From: Bolinopsis microptera
Taxonomy: Eukaryota > Ctenophora > Tentaculata > Lobata > Bolinopsidae
Assembly: GCF_026151205.1 (NCBI RefSeq)
Contig: NC_087073.1
Coordinates: 18,938,837 to 19,002,836, forward strand
DNA length: 64,000 nucleotides
Direction of reading: 5' to 3'
Shown here: positions 31,753 through 44,271 of the stretch, piece after piece
Position numbering within the stretch: the stretch's first letter is position 1
Layout of the letters: the number at the start of each line of letters is the position of its first letter
Notes under the pieces: model-generated
What the model saw: only the letters and a program-made list of their open reading frames with translations
Database searches by the model: none
Told to the model about the DNA's origin: nothing
Translations under genes and position numbers: made by a program

Positions 31753-32075
31753 ACGGTCCATCTGACAGATGGTAGGGTTTAGAGTGTGGAATGTTCTAAT
31801 GGTGAAGTTTTGTGAAAGTGAATAACTTAACCATGTTCACGTTTGTTTGAAACAGCTTTTTATTGCATGGCCATTTAGTTGTAATTGTTATATGACTTAT
31901 TAGGTAGCTTCTTGTATTTGATTTGTGAATGCGGAAGATTACTATCATGATAATGATTATTTGCAACATCATAAACAAATGTAAGTAGATCCGGATCTTG
32001 CGGCAATTGTTAAGGGGAAGTGATTCATTACTACTTTAGTATAACGAGTTAAGTTGCCGATTGAGTATAGATTTA

Positions 32076-32081
32076 AATAAA
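32076..32081 (+). promoter_or_regulatory. polyadenylation signal for PEX10
   Basis: AATAAA about 325 bases after the PEX10 stop codon. No closer hexamer was noted. Confidence 0.45.
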
Positions 32082-34344
32082 TAATACACATACAATGCTC
32101 ATTGCTCAGACTACTTACAAAACGTCTGCTTCTAATGTTGTCCTTGACCGCTAACCTCCCGAAACAGTGGCCAATAACAATCGAGCGATTTTCTTCGTAT
32201 CGATGCGAATTTCAATTATTTGTCTTTGTAATGCCTTTGTCTGGTATAATACTGATGTATGTTAATTTAAAGTCTTTTTCTGTGAAAATGGATGATTAAT
32301 TGAGCTCTTAACCTCTTTTATTTTGATAGCTGTTATTTATATAATTAAGGAGTTTTTGATTTTTCAATACATTTTTGAACCTTTTAGTCGAGTTTATCAG
32401 TTTAAAAGATAATTGTTGTTGATAATGTTCACAGATATGTATTAGATATAACCATTCAACTTAAATAATAGTTTATATAATAATGTTCAATATTTTCGCT
32501 CATGGGGGGATTATCATTATAAATTATCCCTGATTCTGACTTGATCCCACTATAATGAGCCTTGCTCGCTCATGATTGGCGGATGTAATTACTAATTACC
32601 CCGGGCTAACAACCTCCTGACCTCAAGATAGCACCGTCTCCTCTCCTCCCCTGGTCGGGTCATTATTTTGTGCCCAGGATATCCAGGCGGGTATTTTCCC
32701 ACGATCTGCTCAATTGTTTCTGTCAGCAGGTCAGTGTTTCTTGCTGATTTACGTTCCGACTGACTTGGCACACCGCCTGACCGCCTGTTCAGTATTTAGC
32801 TTTATTATATGTATAACCAGTTCGAGCGAGGCCTGATTAATGAGAAAGAGATTAAGTGATTGTCGAGGTAAACTCTCAGTTGTGTCGACGTAAGTGGTAT
32901 AATGCGGCCCACATTCCCTCAAATTATCCTGATTTGGGGAGGATATTGGGGTGGAGCTGGAACGCTAATAGTGGCGCCGGAATGCTAATAGCTAGTGTGT
33001 TTCCATGTGATTGTATTACGTTGTTGGTGAGTTAAAGTGAGGGTCGTCCTCCCTCCTCCCCGCACGTCACTTGTATTGTACACAGTTGTAGAGTTGTTGT
33101 ATGCACCCCCTGTGTTACCTATACATTTCCTCCGCCTCAAAACGACTGTGTTGCCTAACTATCAGGCTGCCTATTTGTTCGGCGACCTGACTAGTTAACT
33201 AGGTCACGTTTTACACTCTTGACTGATCTAATTGCTAATTGATAACTCCGTACTCTTGCTCTGTGTTACGTCAATATTGAGAGAGTCATGTTATGTAAAT
33301 GCTATGTAGGTGTATACTGTGTACTCATGTCTCACATATAATATAGTTATTTATATATATTATACTCATTATAATATATACTATAATATAGCCGCTACCC
33401 CAGCGACATTTACTCGGTGCAGTTTGTAAGGAGAAGAACTGATATTATTAGCTCCTTTATGTAGAGAGGGCCCCGCCTATACAGTACAATTGTATAGTGG
33501 AACATGTACACTATTCGAGGAATGTGCGGCAGCACGTCGCTAGTTAGCTTGAGTAGTAAGCATATCAGTGCGAGCCTGCTGCTGTGATCTGGTTATCCTT
33601 GGGTCTCCGCCAACCGGCAACTAGGCTTGCTGCGTCCATTTTGTTTTCTTCGGTTGGCGGTTTCTTTATTCTGATTGTGCGCCAGTTGTTGAATATTATT
33701 TTCATCGGTTGCAGGTTTTTGTTTTCTTACTTTGCAGAATTACAGTTTTAGGTCTAGTTATTACAAGACCTAAGGTTTGCAATGAGAGAGAGAGAGAGAG
33801 AGAGAGTGGTTAATTTTAATGTGGTTCTTGTTGGGAGTAGTCTACTTGCTGGCCATTGTCCGTCTATCACACGTACAACCCACTTGACGTACATTTCTTC
33901 TGTTGAAAGCTCTTAGCAAACAGCAAACCCATTTATACCTGCACAATTTGTCTACGTTACGGGGATTATTCCAGCACAGGTAGCCCCGGTTAAGGGGGCC
34001 GGGGGGGGGGGGTCTTCTTAACTCCCCTGCTCCAGCCCTGTGAGATGGACAGTCTAACTCAATCTCCGGAGCGAGTGGGAGGGAGGTGGGTGGTCGTGTC
34101 GGTGCACTTCAATATCAGAGCATCTCCTTGTTTGGGATAAACGTTTTGTCAACTCCACTTACATGGAGCATGTTCTTCTACCTGCTCCCTGCTCTGTAGC
34201 TGTAGCAGCTCCCTCATTTTGTACATTGTTCGGCCGATGACTCCCTTTCCCGCCCCTATTGTCCGCCCTTGTCCGGGTCCTGTACTATTATTGGCCTATA
34301 TTTGAGGTAAGAGAGTCCTCTCAATCTGAGTGACATAATCCACT
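32082..34344. other. intergenic; no gene recognised
   Basis: No supported gene. A GA dinucleotide run (33,784-33,806) is present. 5' non-coding exons or the promoter of the SGSM-like gene may lie here, but no sequence proves it. Confidence 0.4.
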
Positions 34345-34864
<520 letters not shown>

Positions 34865-34867
<3 letters not shown>

Positions 34868-35715
34868 CGGCTTGCATGCTTACAGTTAAACGGTCAATAA
34901 TAGAACGATGCGCTCTGAGCTTCTGATAATCTGTTCAGATAGGTTGTGTGGTTTTGTGTTCTCGGCTGAACGTTTCATCTGCAGGGCGGGCTACTAGGTG
35001 TTGCAATGTGTGTGTGTGTGCACGCTCACCTCATTACTCAGATTGAATTGCAGCGCAATGAATAACTGGTTCAGTTAGATTGTGGTCGCTTTAGTGACTC
35101 TCGCCGAATCTTGCACCTACCCGTTTATTGGGCGATAGGTTGAGAGGGACTGTCCTAACATTTTAAATGGCCACTGGTTATTGTAGCAGGTGTCCTCATC
35201 ATCCAAAACCAGGCTGCACTTTCTCTTGCCACCCTATTTGAAGATACCTACTTTTTTTGGGTTATTTCCAGTTACAGTTTGTCGAAATTTCTCTCAACCA
35301 AAGCGCCGGCGGTGTTATTGCACTATATAATACAATATAGTGCTTTAAGATCATCATAACAAGTGCACACAATCATCCCACATGTAGACTAGTAACTTAA
35401 CAAGTCACTTTAATTTGGTGATTGCTCTATTCATACTATTCTTGTGTCGTTACTAGCACACTGTTGCTAGCTCTGTGTTGCGAGCTCAGTGTTGGTTGAT
35501 TCGTACTCCGATAGCCTCTCCTTGTGCTTGTAGCTTGTATATATGATCCTGTATCGTCTATAAATGTTGTCAGCCTTACTCGATTGTATCTTTGTGGTAG
35601 ATATATGTGAATCGTGCACTTATATTTCGTGTATGATTATCTCATGTAAAATAAACTTATGATCTCTTGCAGAATCTACTTTTATCCTTGCTGGTATTTG
35701 ATCTGTGGTGTGATC
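34865..35715. other. non-coding stretch between two repeats
   Basis: No gene recognised between the CT microsatellite and the 23-bp minisatellite. Confidence 0.4.
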
Positions 35716-35922
35716 TTGTTTGAACATGTTAATATCTCTTGTTTGAACATGTTAATATCTCTTTTTTGAACATGATAATATCTCCTGTTTGAACATGATA
35801 ATATCTCTTGTTTGAACATGATAATATCTCTTGTTTGAACATGATAATATCTCTTGTTTGAACATGTTAATATCTCTTGTTTGAACATGTTAATATCTCT
35901 TGTTTGAACATGATAATATCTC
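35716..35922. repeat. 23-bp minisatellite, nine copies
   Basis: Unit TTGTTTGAACATGATAATATCTC with A/T variation at one site, nine head-to-tail copies. The array ends in CTCTTGTAG, which reads as a 3' splice acceptor before a possible exon at 35,929-36,004. Confidence 0.95.
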
Positions 35923-35928
35923 TTGTAG

Positions 35929-36004
35929 GATGTAGCTGCCTACTGATCAACACCTCGCACTATGAACGTGGAAACTTCAACAAGCTAAACCTTCCACCTA
36001 TCAG
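35929..36004 (+). other. possible 5' non-coding exon of the SGSM-like gene
   Basis: Bounded by CTCTTGTAG and by a CAG-GTAATG donor. Joined to 36,533 it would not keep the coding frame, so it would be 5' UTR. Support is splice signals only. Confidence 0.3.
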
Positions 36005-36532
36005 GTAATGTTATTGAGTAGTGTGTTTAGATTGTGACGTCATAGATATTTTTATGAGAGCTACTCAATAAATGAATTGGTACAAATCGTACACGCGTGC
36101 CAGTTTGTTGTGATCGTTCTCTTGTGATAAGATTATCTTCTGTAGAAACACATGGTTGTGCTATTCCTTCTTATGCAAGAGGTTCCTAATTACTATATTG
36201 CGCAATGATTACTTCGTGATGAAATACACAATTTTATAATGCGGCTCTATCCATTAGTGTCACTTGCATTGATCGATAATCTTTGTGCATTCCCATCATA
36301 AAATAACGGTGGCGACTTGCGTCATGACGCGTCATAATATGAACATTTAACGAATCAACTGGAAGGCTTTATCCGATTAATTGTGATACAATAAAATGTT
36401 ATTCATCCATTATCTGCTTGTTGCAATAGCTGTGCCTCTAACATTCTATTGTCACGTTTTCCTGCTTTTACCATATTTTTGAATAAAATTCGCACAGAAG
36501 GGTCACTCTGACCAAGTAAATGTTCCCTCCAG

Positions 36533-36681
36533 ATGGAGGCTGAGCGAGAGCGGCTGCTGAGCCGTCTGAAGAAGGAGATAAAGTTGCTGATGGAGGAGAG
36601 CGTAACAAAGAAGATAATCCACGAGGACAGCTCCACGATAGCTTCCCTCTGTATTGTCCTGGAGCAGTGCCTCATTCACGG
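36533..36681 (+). CDS. SGSM: SGSM1/2-like RUN-TBC protein, first coding exon
   Basis: 49 codons plus two bases, after a CCTCCAG acceptor and ending at GGTAAGT. The ATG is the first exon codon. The peptide opens MEAERERLLSRLKKEIKLL and continues to IIHEDS and CLIHG, closely like the start of vertebrate SGSM1 (KKEVKQIMEEA, HEDSS). This is the N-terminal edge of the RUN domain. The three coding exons together are 2,781 bases, divisible by three, giving 926 residues. Confidence 0.88.
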
Positions 36682-36835
36682 GTAAGTAATGCTTCTTCTT
36701 TAAAGAAAGTTTTGAATATTCTTAGATTGATGTCTCTGACATAGTGTGATATTTAGTACCCCTCTCGCCCCTATTCCCTTATATGGTATAATTCATGGAG
36801 ATAATTTGAGTAAAGTTTTGATTCGCACCTTTCAG

Positions 36836-37534
36836 GTACAAAAAACCGACTGTCTCTCTGTCCAGTCTCCCGATTTCCATGAATGTACTGACATGTCTAG
36901 CCAAACACGATGAAATTGCCGAGAAAACCCTGAAACATGCCAGCTCTAACTTCAGCTACCGAAAAGCGAACAGTTCGGATAACCTTAGCGCTCGATTCAA
37001 GAGCAAGAGTCTGGTGGGACACACCCCGCGTTACAACTGGATCAGAATATCACTGATCGAGAGATCTATTGTGGACCTGGTGAAATCTCTCATGGTTCAC
37101 TGCTTGAAGCTGTACCAGGAGGAGTCCTTGATAAGAAACTATGTTACTGGACATCTTTTTGTGGACTTGTTGAGCGGGTTATCGGCGCTAGATTACACCA
37201 AGACCAAAACACCAGATCACTTTTGGAGTGACCCTCCTGCTGAGGAGCTGATTGAGAGGCGAGCTGCGAAGGGAGACCAGCGTCGGCATCAAAAACACCC
37301 CAACTCCTCTCTGACAGTGTGTACTCCAAGCGCTCTGCACTATGTCACCGACAACGACCCTTCTTCCTGTCACGCTCGCAATCTTGTTCAGTCTCTCTAT
37401 CAGAGCTCAAGTAGCGCTCTTCTCTTTGGTAAAAACAACGTTACGGTACAAAAACCAGAGGGTGACTATCAGACGGGTTATTTGGCACTACATCAGTCCG
37501 GCAAGAACTTCTTCATGAAATGGATGAGCAAGAG
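36836..37534 (+). CDS. SGSM: SGSM1/2-like RUN-TBC protein, second coding exon (RUN domain)
   Basis: Starts after CACCTTTCAG and ends AAGAG before GTTACT. It carries most of the RUN domain: YNWIRISLIERSIVDLV, then LSALDYTKTKTPDHFW, which matches the SGSM1 block CALEYTKMKTADHFW. The exon also has SALLFGKNNVTVQ and GYLALHQSG, family hallmarks after RUN. RUN and the adjacent region bind RAP and RAB GTPases. The donor GTTACT is not the best consensus, but phase and protein homology across the 10-kb intron fit. Confidence 0.92.
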
Positions 37535-38180
37535 GTTACTATTTGTTTTATCTTCAATTTTATAATTAAGGGGGGGTCCAACTACAAAAAATACGAACGC
37601 ACCCCTAAAATTTCAAATTCGTATTCGTATTTTTTCGTATTTTTTCGTATTTTTTACAAATCGTCATTTTGATAAATAGAAGATCACACATCTTCGTAAT
37701 TAATCAGATCTAAGCTCAACTTAGCAGTGAAGAAACATTAAAATAATATGTAAACCATCATGTATCATACATAAAACCTGGGGGTGCAACAACAAAAACG
37801 ATGAACCCACACAAAATTATGAAATTCGCTCCCTTTTTATCGTTTTTTTATTAAAATTTGGGATATATTGTGATCCATTTTATGTTTTATTGGAAATTGG
37901 TCCATTCAATTGGACATATACATTCCATTAGTATGTTTTATGTGTTTTTCCACTGCAGGGGCTAGTATGCTCACTACTAGTTAGAGTTATCATGTACTCC
38001 CAGACCCGAGTGCTTTCGTCTCTTGTGAAATCGATTGTTTCTGCTCATTGATTTTATCCCTGTTACTTGTTATTACTTATTATGTATTAGTACAACACTA
38101 GGTACCGGGTTATATTTTGTGGTCCGGTCTTTAAACATACCATAATATCACTATAGTACACAGCACCTTAAATGTATAGT

Positions 38181-40083
38181 GGGGGGGGTGTCACGTCCGT
38201 CTATGTCCGCTTGTCTCATAGAATCCAAAAAGGACAGGACATAGGCGGACATAGGCGGACATAGGCGGACATAGACGGACATAGGCGGACATAGGCGGAC
38301 ATTAATGGACACCTAAATTGCTAAATAAAATGTTCAATTTTTCTGTTATAGGGGGGATCATGTTTTTTGTCCGTTCGGTACCCTATATTTTCAAAACGGC
38401 CAAAAAATAGAGCGGACAAAAACGGACAAAAATGGACAAAAACGGACAAAAATGGAAATAACATTTAGATGCTTCCTCCTCCTACTCTTCCTCCTCCTCC
38501 CCCTGGGTCTTCCTGATCTTCCTCAGTCCTCTTCCTCCTCCCCTTCTCAGTCCTCCTACTCCTCCTCCTCGTCCTCAGTCCTCCTCATCAGTCCTCAACA
38601 GTCCTCCTCCTCCCCAGTCCTCCTCCTCCTCCTGAGTCCTCCTCCTGGGTCCTCCTCCTGGGTCCTCCTCCTCCTCTTCATCCTCCTCCTCTTCCTCCTC
38701 AGTCCTCAGTCCTCCTCAGTCCCCCTCCTCCTCCTCCTATTCAGTCCTCCTCCTCCTCCTCCTCCTCCTTCTCAGTCCTCCTCAGTCCTCCTCCTCCTCC
38801 TCCTCCTCTTCCCTCTCAGTCATCCTCCTCAGCCATCCTCCTCAGTCCTCCTCAGTCCTCCTCAGTCCTCCTCCTCAGTCCTCCTCCTCCTGGGTCCTCC
38901 TCCTCCTCTTCATCCTCCTTCTCTTCCTCCTCGGTCCTCAGTCCTCCTCCTCCTGGGTCCTCCTCCTCATCCTTCTCATCAGTCCTCCTCCTCCCCAGTC
39001 CTCTCCCAGTCCCCCTCCTTCTCCTCCTCCTATTCAGTCCTCCTCCTCCTCAGTTCTCCTCAGTCCTCCTTCTCATTTCTCCTAAGTCCTTCTCCTGAGT
39101 CCTCCTCCTGAGTCCTCCTCCTGAGTCCTCCTCCTGATCCTCTTCCTTCTGAGTCCTCCTCCTGAGACCTCCCCCTCCTCCCTCTCAGTCATCCTCCTCA
39201 GTCATCCTCCTCAGCCATCCTCCCCAGCCATCCTCCTCAGCCATCCTCCTCAATACTCCTCAGTCCTCCTCCTTCTCAGTCATCGTCAGTCCTCCTCCTC
39301 AGTCCTCCTGGGTCCTCCTCCTCCTCCTGGGGCCTTTTCCTGGGTCCTCCTCCTGGGTCCTCCTCCTGGGTCCTCCTCCTCCTGGGTCCTCCTCCTCCTG
39401 GGTCTTCCTTCTCCTCCTCAGTCCTTCTCCTCCTCCTCCTCAGTCCTCTTCCTCCTCTTCCTCCTCCTCCTCCCTCTCAGTCATCCTCCTCAGCCATCCT
39501 CCTCAGTCCTCTTCCTTCTCAGTCCTCCTCAGTCCTCCTCTTGAGTCCTCCTCCTCCTCAGTCATCCTTCTCAGTTCTCCTCCTCCTCCTCCTAGGTCCT
39601 CCTTCTGGGTCCTCCTCCTCCTCCTCCTGATCCTCCTGGGTCTTCCTGATCCTTCTCCTCCCTCTCAGTCATCCTCCTCAGTCATCCTCCTCAGTCATCC
39701 TCCTCAGCCATCCTCCATAGCCATCCTTCTCAGCCATCCTCCTCAGTACTCTTCAGTACTCTTCAGTACTCTTCAGTACTCTTCAGTCCTCAAAATGTTT
39801 GTCCGCTAATGTCCACCAATGTCCGCTAATGTCCACTAATGTCCATCCAAGTCCGCCAATGTCCGTCCGGGTCCGCCAATGTCCGTCCGAGTCCGCCAAT
39901 GTCCGTCCGAGTCCGCCAATGTCCGTCCGAGTCCGCCAATGTCCGTCCGAGTCCGCCAATGTCCGTCCGAGTCCGCCAATGTCCGTCCGTGTCCGCCAAT
40001 GTCCCAAAAAACACGTCCGTTGTCTCATAGAATCCAAAAAGGACAGGACATAGGCGGACATAGACGGACATGACACCCCCCCC
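38181..40083. mobile_element. 1.9-kb nested G-run TIR element (6-bp TSD)
   Basis: Ends GGGGGGGGTGTCACGTCCGT and, in inverse, GGGGGGGTGTCATGTCCGTC, flanked by TATAGT (38,175-38,180 and 40,084-40,089). The subterminal parts are tandem GGACATAGGC-type units (38,238-38,310) and GTCCGCCAAT-type units (39,790-40,010); the centre is a TCC-rich array. No ORF with a plausible function. The G-run ends and 6-bp duplication match the outer element, so both may use one transposase. Confidence 0.8.
38462..39788. repeat. TCC/TCAG-type pyrimidine-rich tandem array, block 1
   Basis: About 1.3 kb of CTCCTC and CAGTCCTC units, nearly all pyrimidine on the plus strand. Open frames within it encode only Ser/Pro/Leu runs and are not genes. 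Confidence 0.95.
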
Positions 40084-43000
40084 TATAGTCAAGTACATTT
40101 GTATCGTGACACATGCTTATTATTGGCTTGAGTCCTCCTCCTCAGTCCTCCTCCTCATCCTAAGTCTTCTTCCTCCTGAGTATTCCTCCTCCTCCTTCTT
40201 CTCCTCCTAAGTCTTCTTCCTCCTGAGTCCTCTGAGTTCTCCTCCTCCTCCTCAGTCCTCCTCCTCCTTCTCATCAGTCCTCTTTCTCCTCCTCTTAAGT
40301 ATTCCTCCTCCTCCTCCTCATCCTCCTCCTCCCCAGTCCTCATCCTCCTCCTCCTTCTCCTCTTCCTTCTCCTCCTCATCAGTCCTCCTCCTCAGTCCTC
40401 TTTATAGTCGTCCTCGTTCTCGTCCTTAGTCCTCCTCCTCCTCCTCCTCCCCCTGAGTCCTTCTCCTGAGTCCTCCGTCTGAGTCCTCCTTCTCATCCTC
40501 CTCCACAGTCCTCTTCCTCCTCCTCAGTCCTCCCCCAGTTCTCCTCCTCCTCAGTCCTCCTCCTCCTCCTCAGTCCTCCTCCTCCTTCCTCAGTCCTCCT
40601 CCTCCTCCTCAGTCCTCCCCCAGTCCTCCTCCTACTCCTCAGTCATCCTCCTCCTCCTCAGTCCTCCTCCTCCTCCTCAGTCCTCCCCCGGACCTCCTCC
40701 TCATCAGTCCTTCCCCAGTCCTCCTCATCCTCCTCATCCTCCTCCTTCTCCTTTTTATCAGTCGGCCTCCTCCTCGTCCTCGCTCTCGTCCTCAGTCCTC
40801 CTCAGTCCTTCTCCTCCTCAGTCATCCCCCCAGTTCTCCTCCCCCTCCTCAGTCCTCGTCCTCAGTTCTCCTCAGTTCTCCTCATAGTCGTCCTCCTCGT
40901 CCTCGTCTTCCTTCTCAGTCCTCCTCGTCTTTAGACCTCCTACTCATCAGTCCTTCCCCAGTCCTCCTCCTCCTCCTCCTTATCCTCCTCCTAAGTCTTC
41001 TTCCTCCTAAGTCTTCTTCCTCCTGAGTCCTCATCCTCCTCCTCCTTCTCCTCTTCCTTCTCCTCCTCATCAGTCTTCCTCCTCAGTCCTCTTCATAGTC
41101 GTCCTCGTTCTCGTCCTTAGTCCTCCTCCTCCTCCTCAGTCCTCCTCCTGAGTCCTCCTCCTCATTCTCCTCCACAGTCATCTTCTTCCTTTTCCGTCCT
41201 CCCCCAGTCCTCATCCTCATCAGTCCTCCCCCGGACCCCCAGTCCTCCTCATCAGTCCTCCCCCAGTCCTCCTCATCAGTCCTCCCCCAGTCCTCCTCCT
41301 CCTTCCCCAGTCCTCCTCCTCATCCTCCTCCTCAGTCTCCTCCTTCTCCTCCTCAGTCCTCCTCCTCCTCAGTCCTCCTCCTCTTCCTACTCCTCAGTCA
41401 TCCTCCTCCTCCTCAGTCCTCCCCCAGACCTCCTCCTCATCAGTCCTTCCCCAGTCCTCCTCCTCCTTCTCCTCCTCCTTCTCCTTCTTATCAGTCGGCC
41501 TCCTCCTCGTCCTTGCTCTCGTCCTCAGTCCTCAGTTCTCCTTGTCCTTAGTTCTCATCCTTTTACTTATCCTCCTCCTCCTCAGTCCTCCCCCAGACCT
41601 CCTCCTCATCAGTCCTTCCCCAGTCCTCCTCCTCCTCCTCCTTATCCTCCTCCTAAGTCTTCTTCCTCCTAAGTCTTCTTCCTCCTGAGTCCTCATCCTC
41701 CTCCTCCTTCTCCTCTTCCTTCTCCTCCTCATCAGTATTTCTCCTCAGTCCTCTTCATAGTCGTCCTCGTTCTCGTCCTTAGTCCTCTTCCTCCTCCTCA
41801 GTCCTCCTCCTGAGTCCTCCTCCTCATTCTCCTCCACAGTCATCTTCTTCCTTTTCCGTCCTCCCCCAGTTCTCATCCTCATCAGTCCTCCCCCAGTCCT
41901 CCTCATCAGTCCTCCCCCAGTCCTCCTCATCAGTCCTCCCCCAGTCCTCCTCCTCCTTCCCCAGTCCTCCTCCTCAGTCCTCCTCCTCAGTCCTCCTCCT
42001 CAGTCCTCCTCCTGAGTCCTCCTCCTCATCCTCCTCCTCAGTCTCCTCCTTCTCCTCCTCAGTCCTCCTCCTCCTCCTCCTCTTCCTACTCCTCAGTCAT
42101 CCTCCTCCTCCTCAGTCCTCCACCAGACCTCCTCCTCATCAGTCCTTCCCCAGTCCTCCTCCTCCTTCTCCTCCTCCTTCTCCTTCTTATCAGTCGGCCT
42201 CCTCCTCGTCCTTGCTCTCGTCCTCAGTCCTCAGTTCTCCTTGTCCTTAGTTCTCATCCTTTTACTTATCCTCTTCCTCCTCAGTCGTCCTCAGTCCTTC
42301 TCCTCCTCAGTCATCCCCCAGTTCTCCTCCCCCTCCTCAGTCCTCGTCCTCAGTCCTCCTCATAGTCGTCCTCGTCGTCCTCGTCTTCCTTCTCAGTCCT
42401 CCTCGTCCTCAGTCCTCCTCGTCTTTAGACCTCCTACTCATCAGTCCTTCCCCAGTCCTCCTCCTCCTTCTCCTTCTTATCAGTTGTCCTCCTCCTCGTC
42501 CTCGCTTTCGTCCTCAGTCATCAGTCCTCCTCGTCCTTAGTCATCATCCTTTTACTCCTCCTCCTCCTCAGTCCTCCTCAGTCCTTCTCCTCCACAGTCA
42601 TCCCCCCAGTTCTCCTCCCACTCCTCAGTCCTCGTCATCAGTCCTCCTCATAGTCGTCCTCGTCTTCCTTCTCAGTCCTCCTCGTCCTCAGTCCTCCTCG
42701 TCTTTAGACCTCCTCCTCATCAGTCCTTCCCCAGTCCTCCTCCTCCTTCTCCTTCTTATCAGTCGTCCTCCTGCTCCTCCTCAGTCCTCCTCGTCCTTAG
42801 TCCTCATCCTTTTACTCCTCCTCCTCCTCAGTCCTCTTCAGTCCTTCTCCTCCTCAGTCATCCCCCAGTTCTCCTCCCCTCCTCAGTCCTCGTCCTCAAT
42901 CCTCCTCATGGTCCTCACCTGAGTCCTCCTCCTCATCCTCCTCCACAGTCCTCTTCCTCCTCCTGAGTCCTCCCCCAGTCCTCATCCTCCTTCCCCAGTC

Positions 43001-43476
43001 CTCCTCAGTCTCCTCCTTCTCCTCCACAGTCATCCTCCCAGTTCTCCTCCCACTCCTCAGTCCTCGTCCTCAGTCCTCCTCATAGTCGTCCTCGTCTTCC
43101 TTCTCAGTCCTCCTCGTCTTTAGACCTCCTCCTCATCAGTCCTTCCCCAGTCCTCCTCCTCCTCCTCCTTCTCCTTCTTATCAGTCGTCCTCCTCCTCCT
43201 CCTCAGTCCTCCTCGTCCTTAGTCCTCATCCTTTTACTCCTCCTCCTCAGTCCTCTTCAGTCCTTCTCCTCCTCAGTCATCCCCCCAGTTCTCCTCCTCT
43301 CCTCAGTCCTCGTCCTCAGTCCTGAGTCCTCATGGTCGTCCTTCTCCTCCTCCTCCTCCCCTTCCTCCTCAGTCCTCCTCCTTCTCCTCCTCCTCCTCCC
43401 CTTCCTCCTCAGTCTTCCTCAGTCCTCCTCCTCTTCCTTTTCCTCCTCCTCCTCAGTCCTCCTCCTCCTCTTCAGG
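40084..43476. repeat. TCC-rich tandem array, block 2, with higher-order repeats
   Basis: From about 40,131, roughly 3.3 kb of CTCCTC/CAGTCCTC units. Longer units recur, e.g. segments with CATAGTCGTCCTCGTTCTC near 40,405, 41,093 and 41,755, and others with TTATCAGTCGGCCTCC near 40,756, 41,488 and 42,187, showing duplication of segments of several hundred bases. The array ends in CCTCCTCTTCAG, which would be a strong 3' splice site before GGCATCATG. Confidence 0.9.
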
Positions 43477-44271
43477 GCATCATGTTTGCGAAAAGTGGAA
43501 GGCTAAAGGTTAACACTTTATCACGGCTCCAACGTTCCAGGACCTCATAACTGGCCTTGAAGGGATGGTTCATTATCTAGTCCAATGTGCAACTAAGTAC
43601 AAGGACTGTGATATTGCTCCCTGGCATTTTGTTTCCGACTCTTGCGAACAATTGTTTGCTTTCCTTCGCACTGGCTTCCACAAAGGACGCCAGACGAACC
43701 TATCGAGTGCTTCGGTTGTGCACGGGGCAGCAAGGAAAAATCGGTGCCTTGAGCTTGATGCGAAAGGCAGCCATCTTGTTGCGCATGACGTTGCACACAC
43801 TCGGGGGAAGACACTGATTCCCGATCCCAACCAAACACGGGTGTACAAGGGCAGAGACACCAGCCTCAAGAAACTTAGGAAAGCACTCAGGGAAGGCATC
43901 GACATGGGGAAGGATATGATTCGTGCTCACAAAAAGCTGTCCGGGTGCGAACTCGATATACCTACTGAACCTGACTGTTACACTCTAGTTGATGATGATG
44001 ACAGGGAAAAGGCTGAGCTTGAGGCTCCCAATGATGATGATGATGAAATGGAGATGTACAACCAGTCAACTGGAGTTCTCACAACCGACGGCCGTTGGTA
44101 CCATGTTGATACTGCTGCTGAGAAGTTCATGAACGACGGTCGGTCATCAATGGCAGGTCATACACGCCAAAGGAGAATCAAAGGCTACAGTATCGCCAGG
44201 GTGTCACTTTCTCAGCCATTTGAATCGCTTGGAAAAGACTGTAAACGTGTATCTGTTGGTGACAAGGGCTG

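Noticed and set aside
35716-35922. CRISPR-like array
   Set aside because: The 23-bp units are head to tail with no spacers, in an animal genome; it is a minisatellite.
39783-40098. Open frames with repeated SVRVRQCP and TDIGGLGRTLAD
   Set aside because: They arise from the GTCCGCCAAT tandem units near the inner element's right end.
38452-43550. Several open frames rich in Ser/Pro/Leu or Arg/Glu
   Set aside because: They follow from the TCC-rich array and have no domain or codon signal of a gene.
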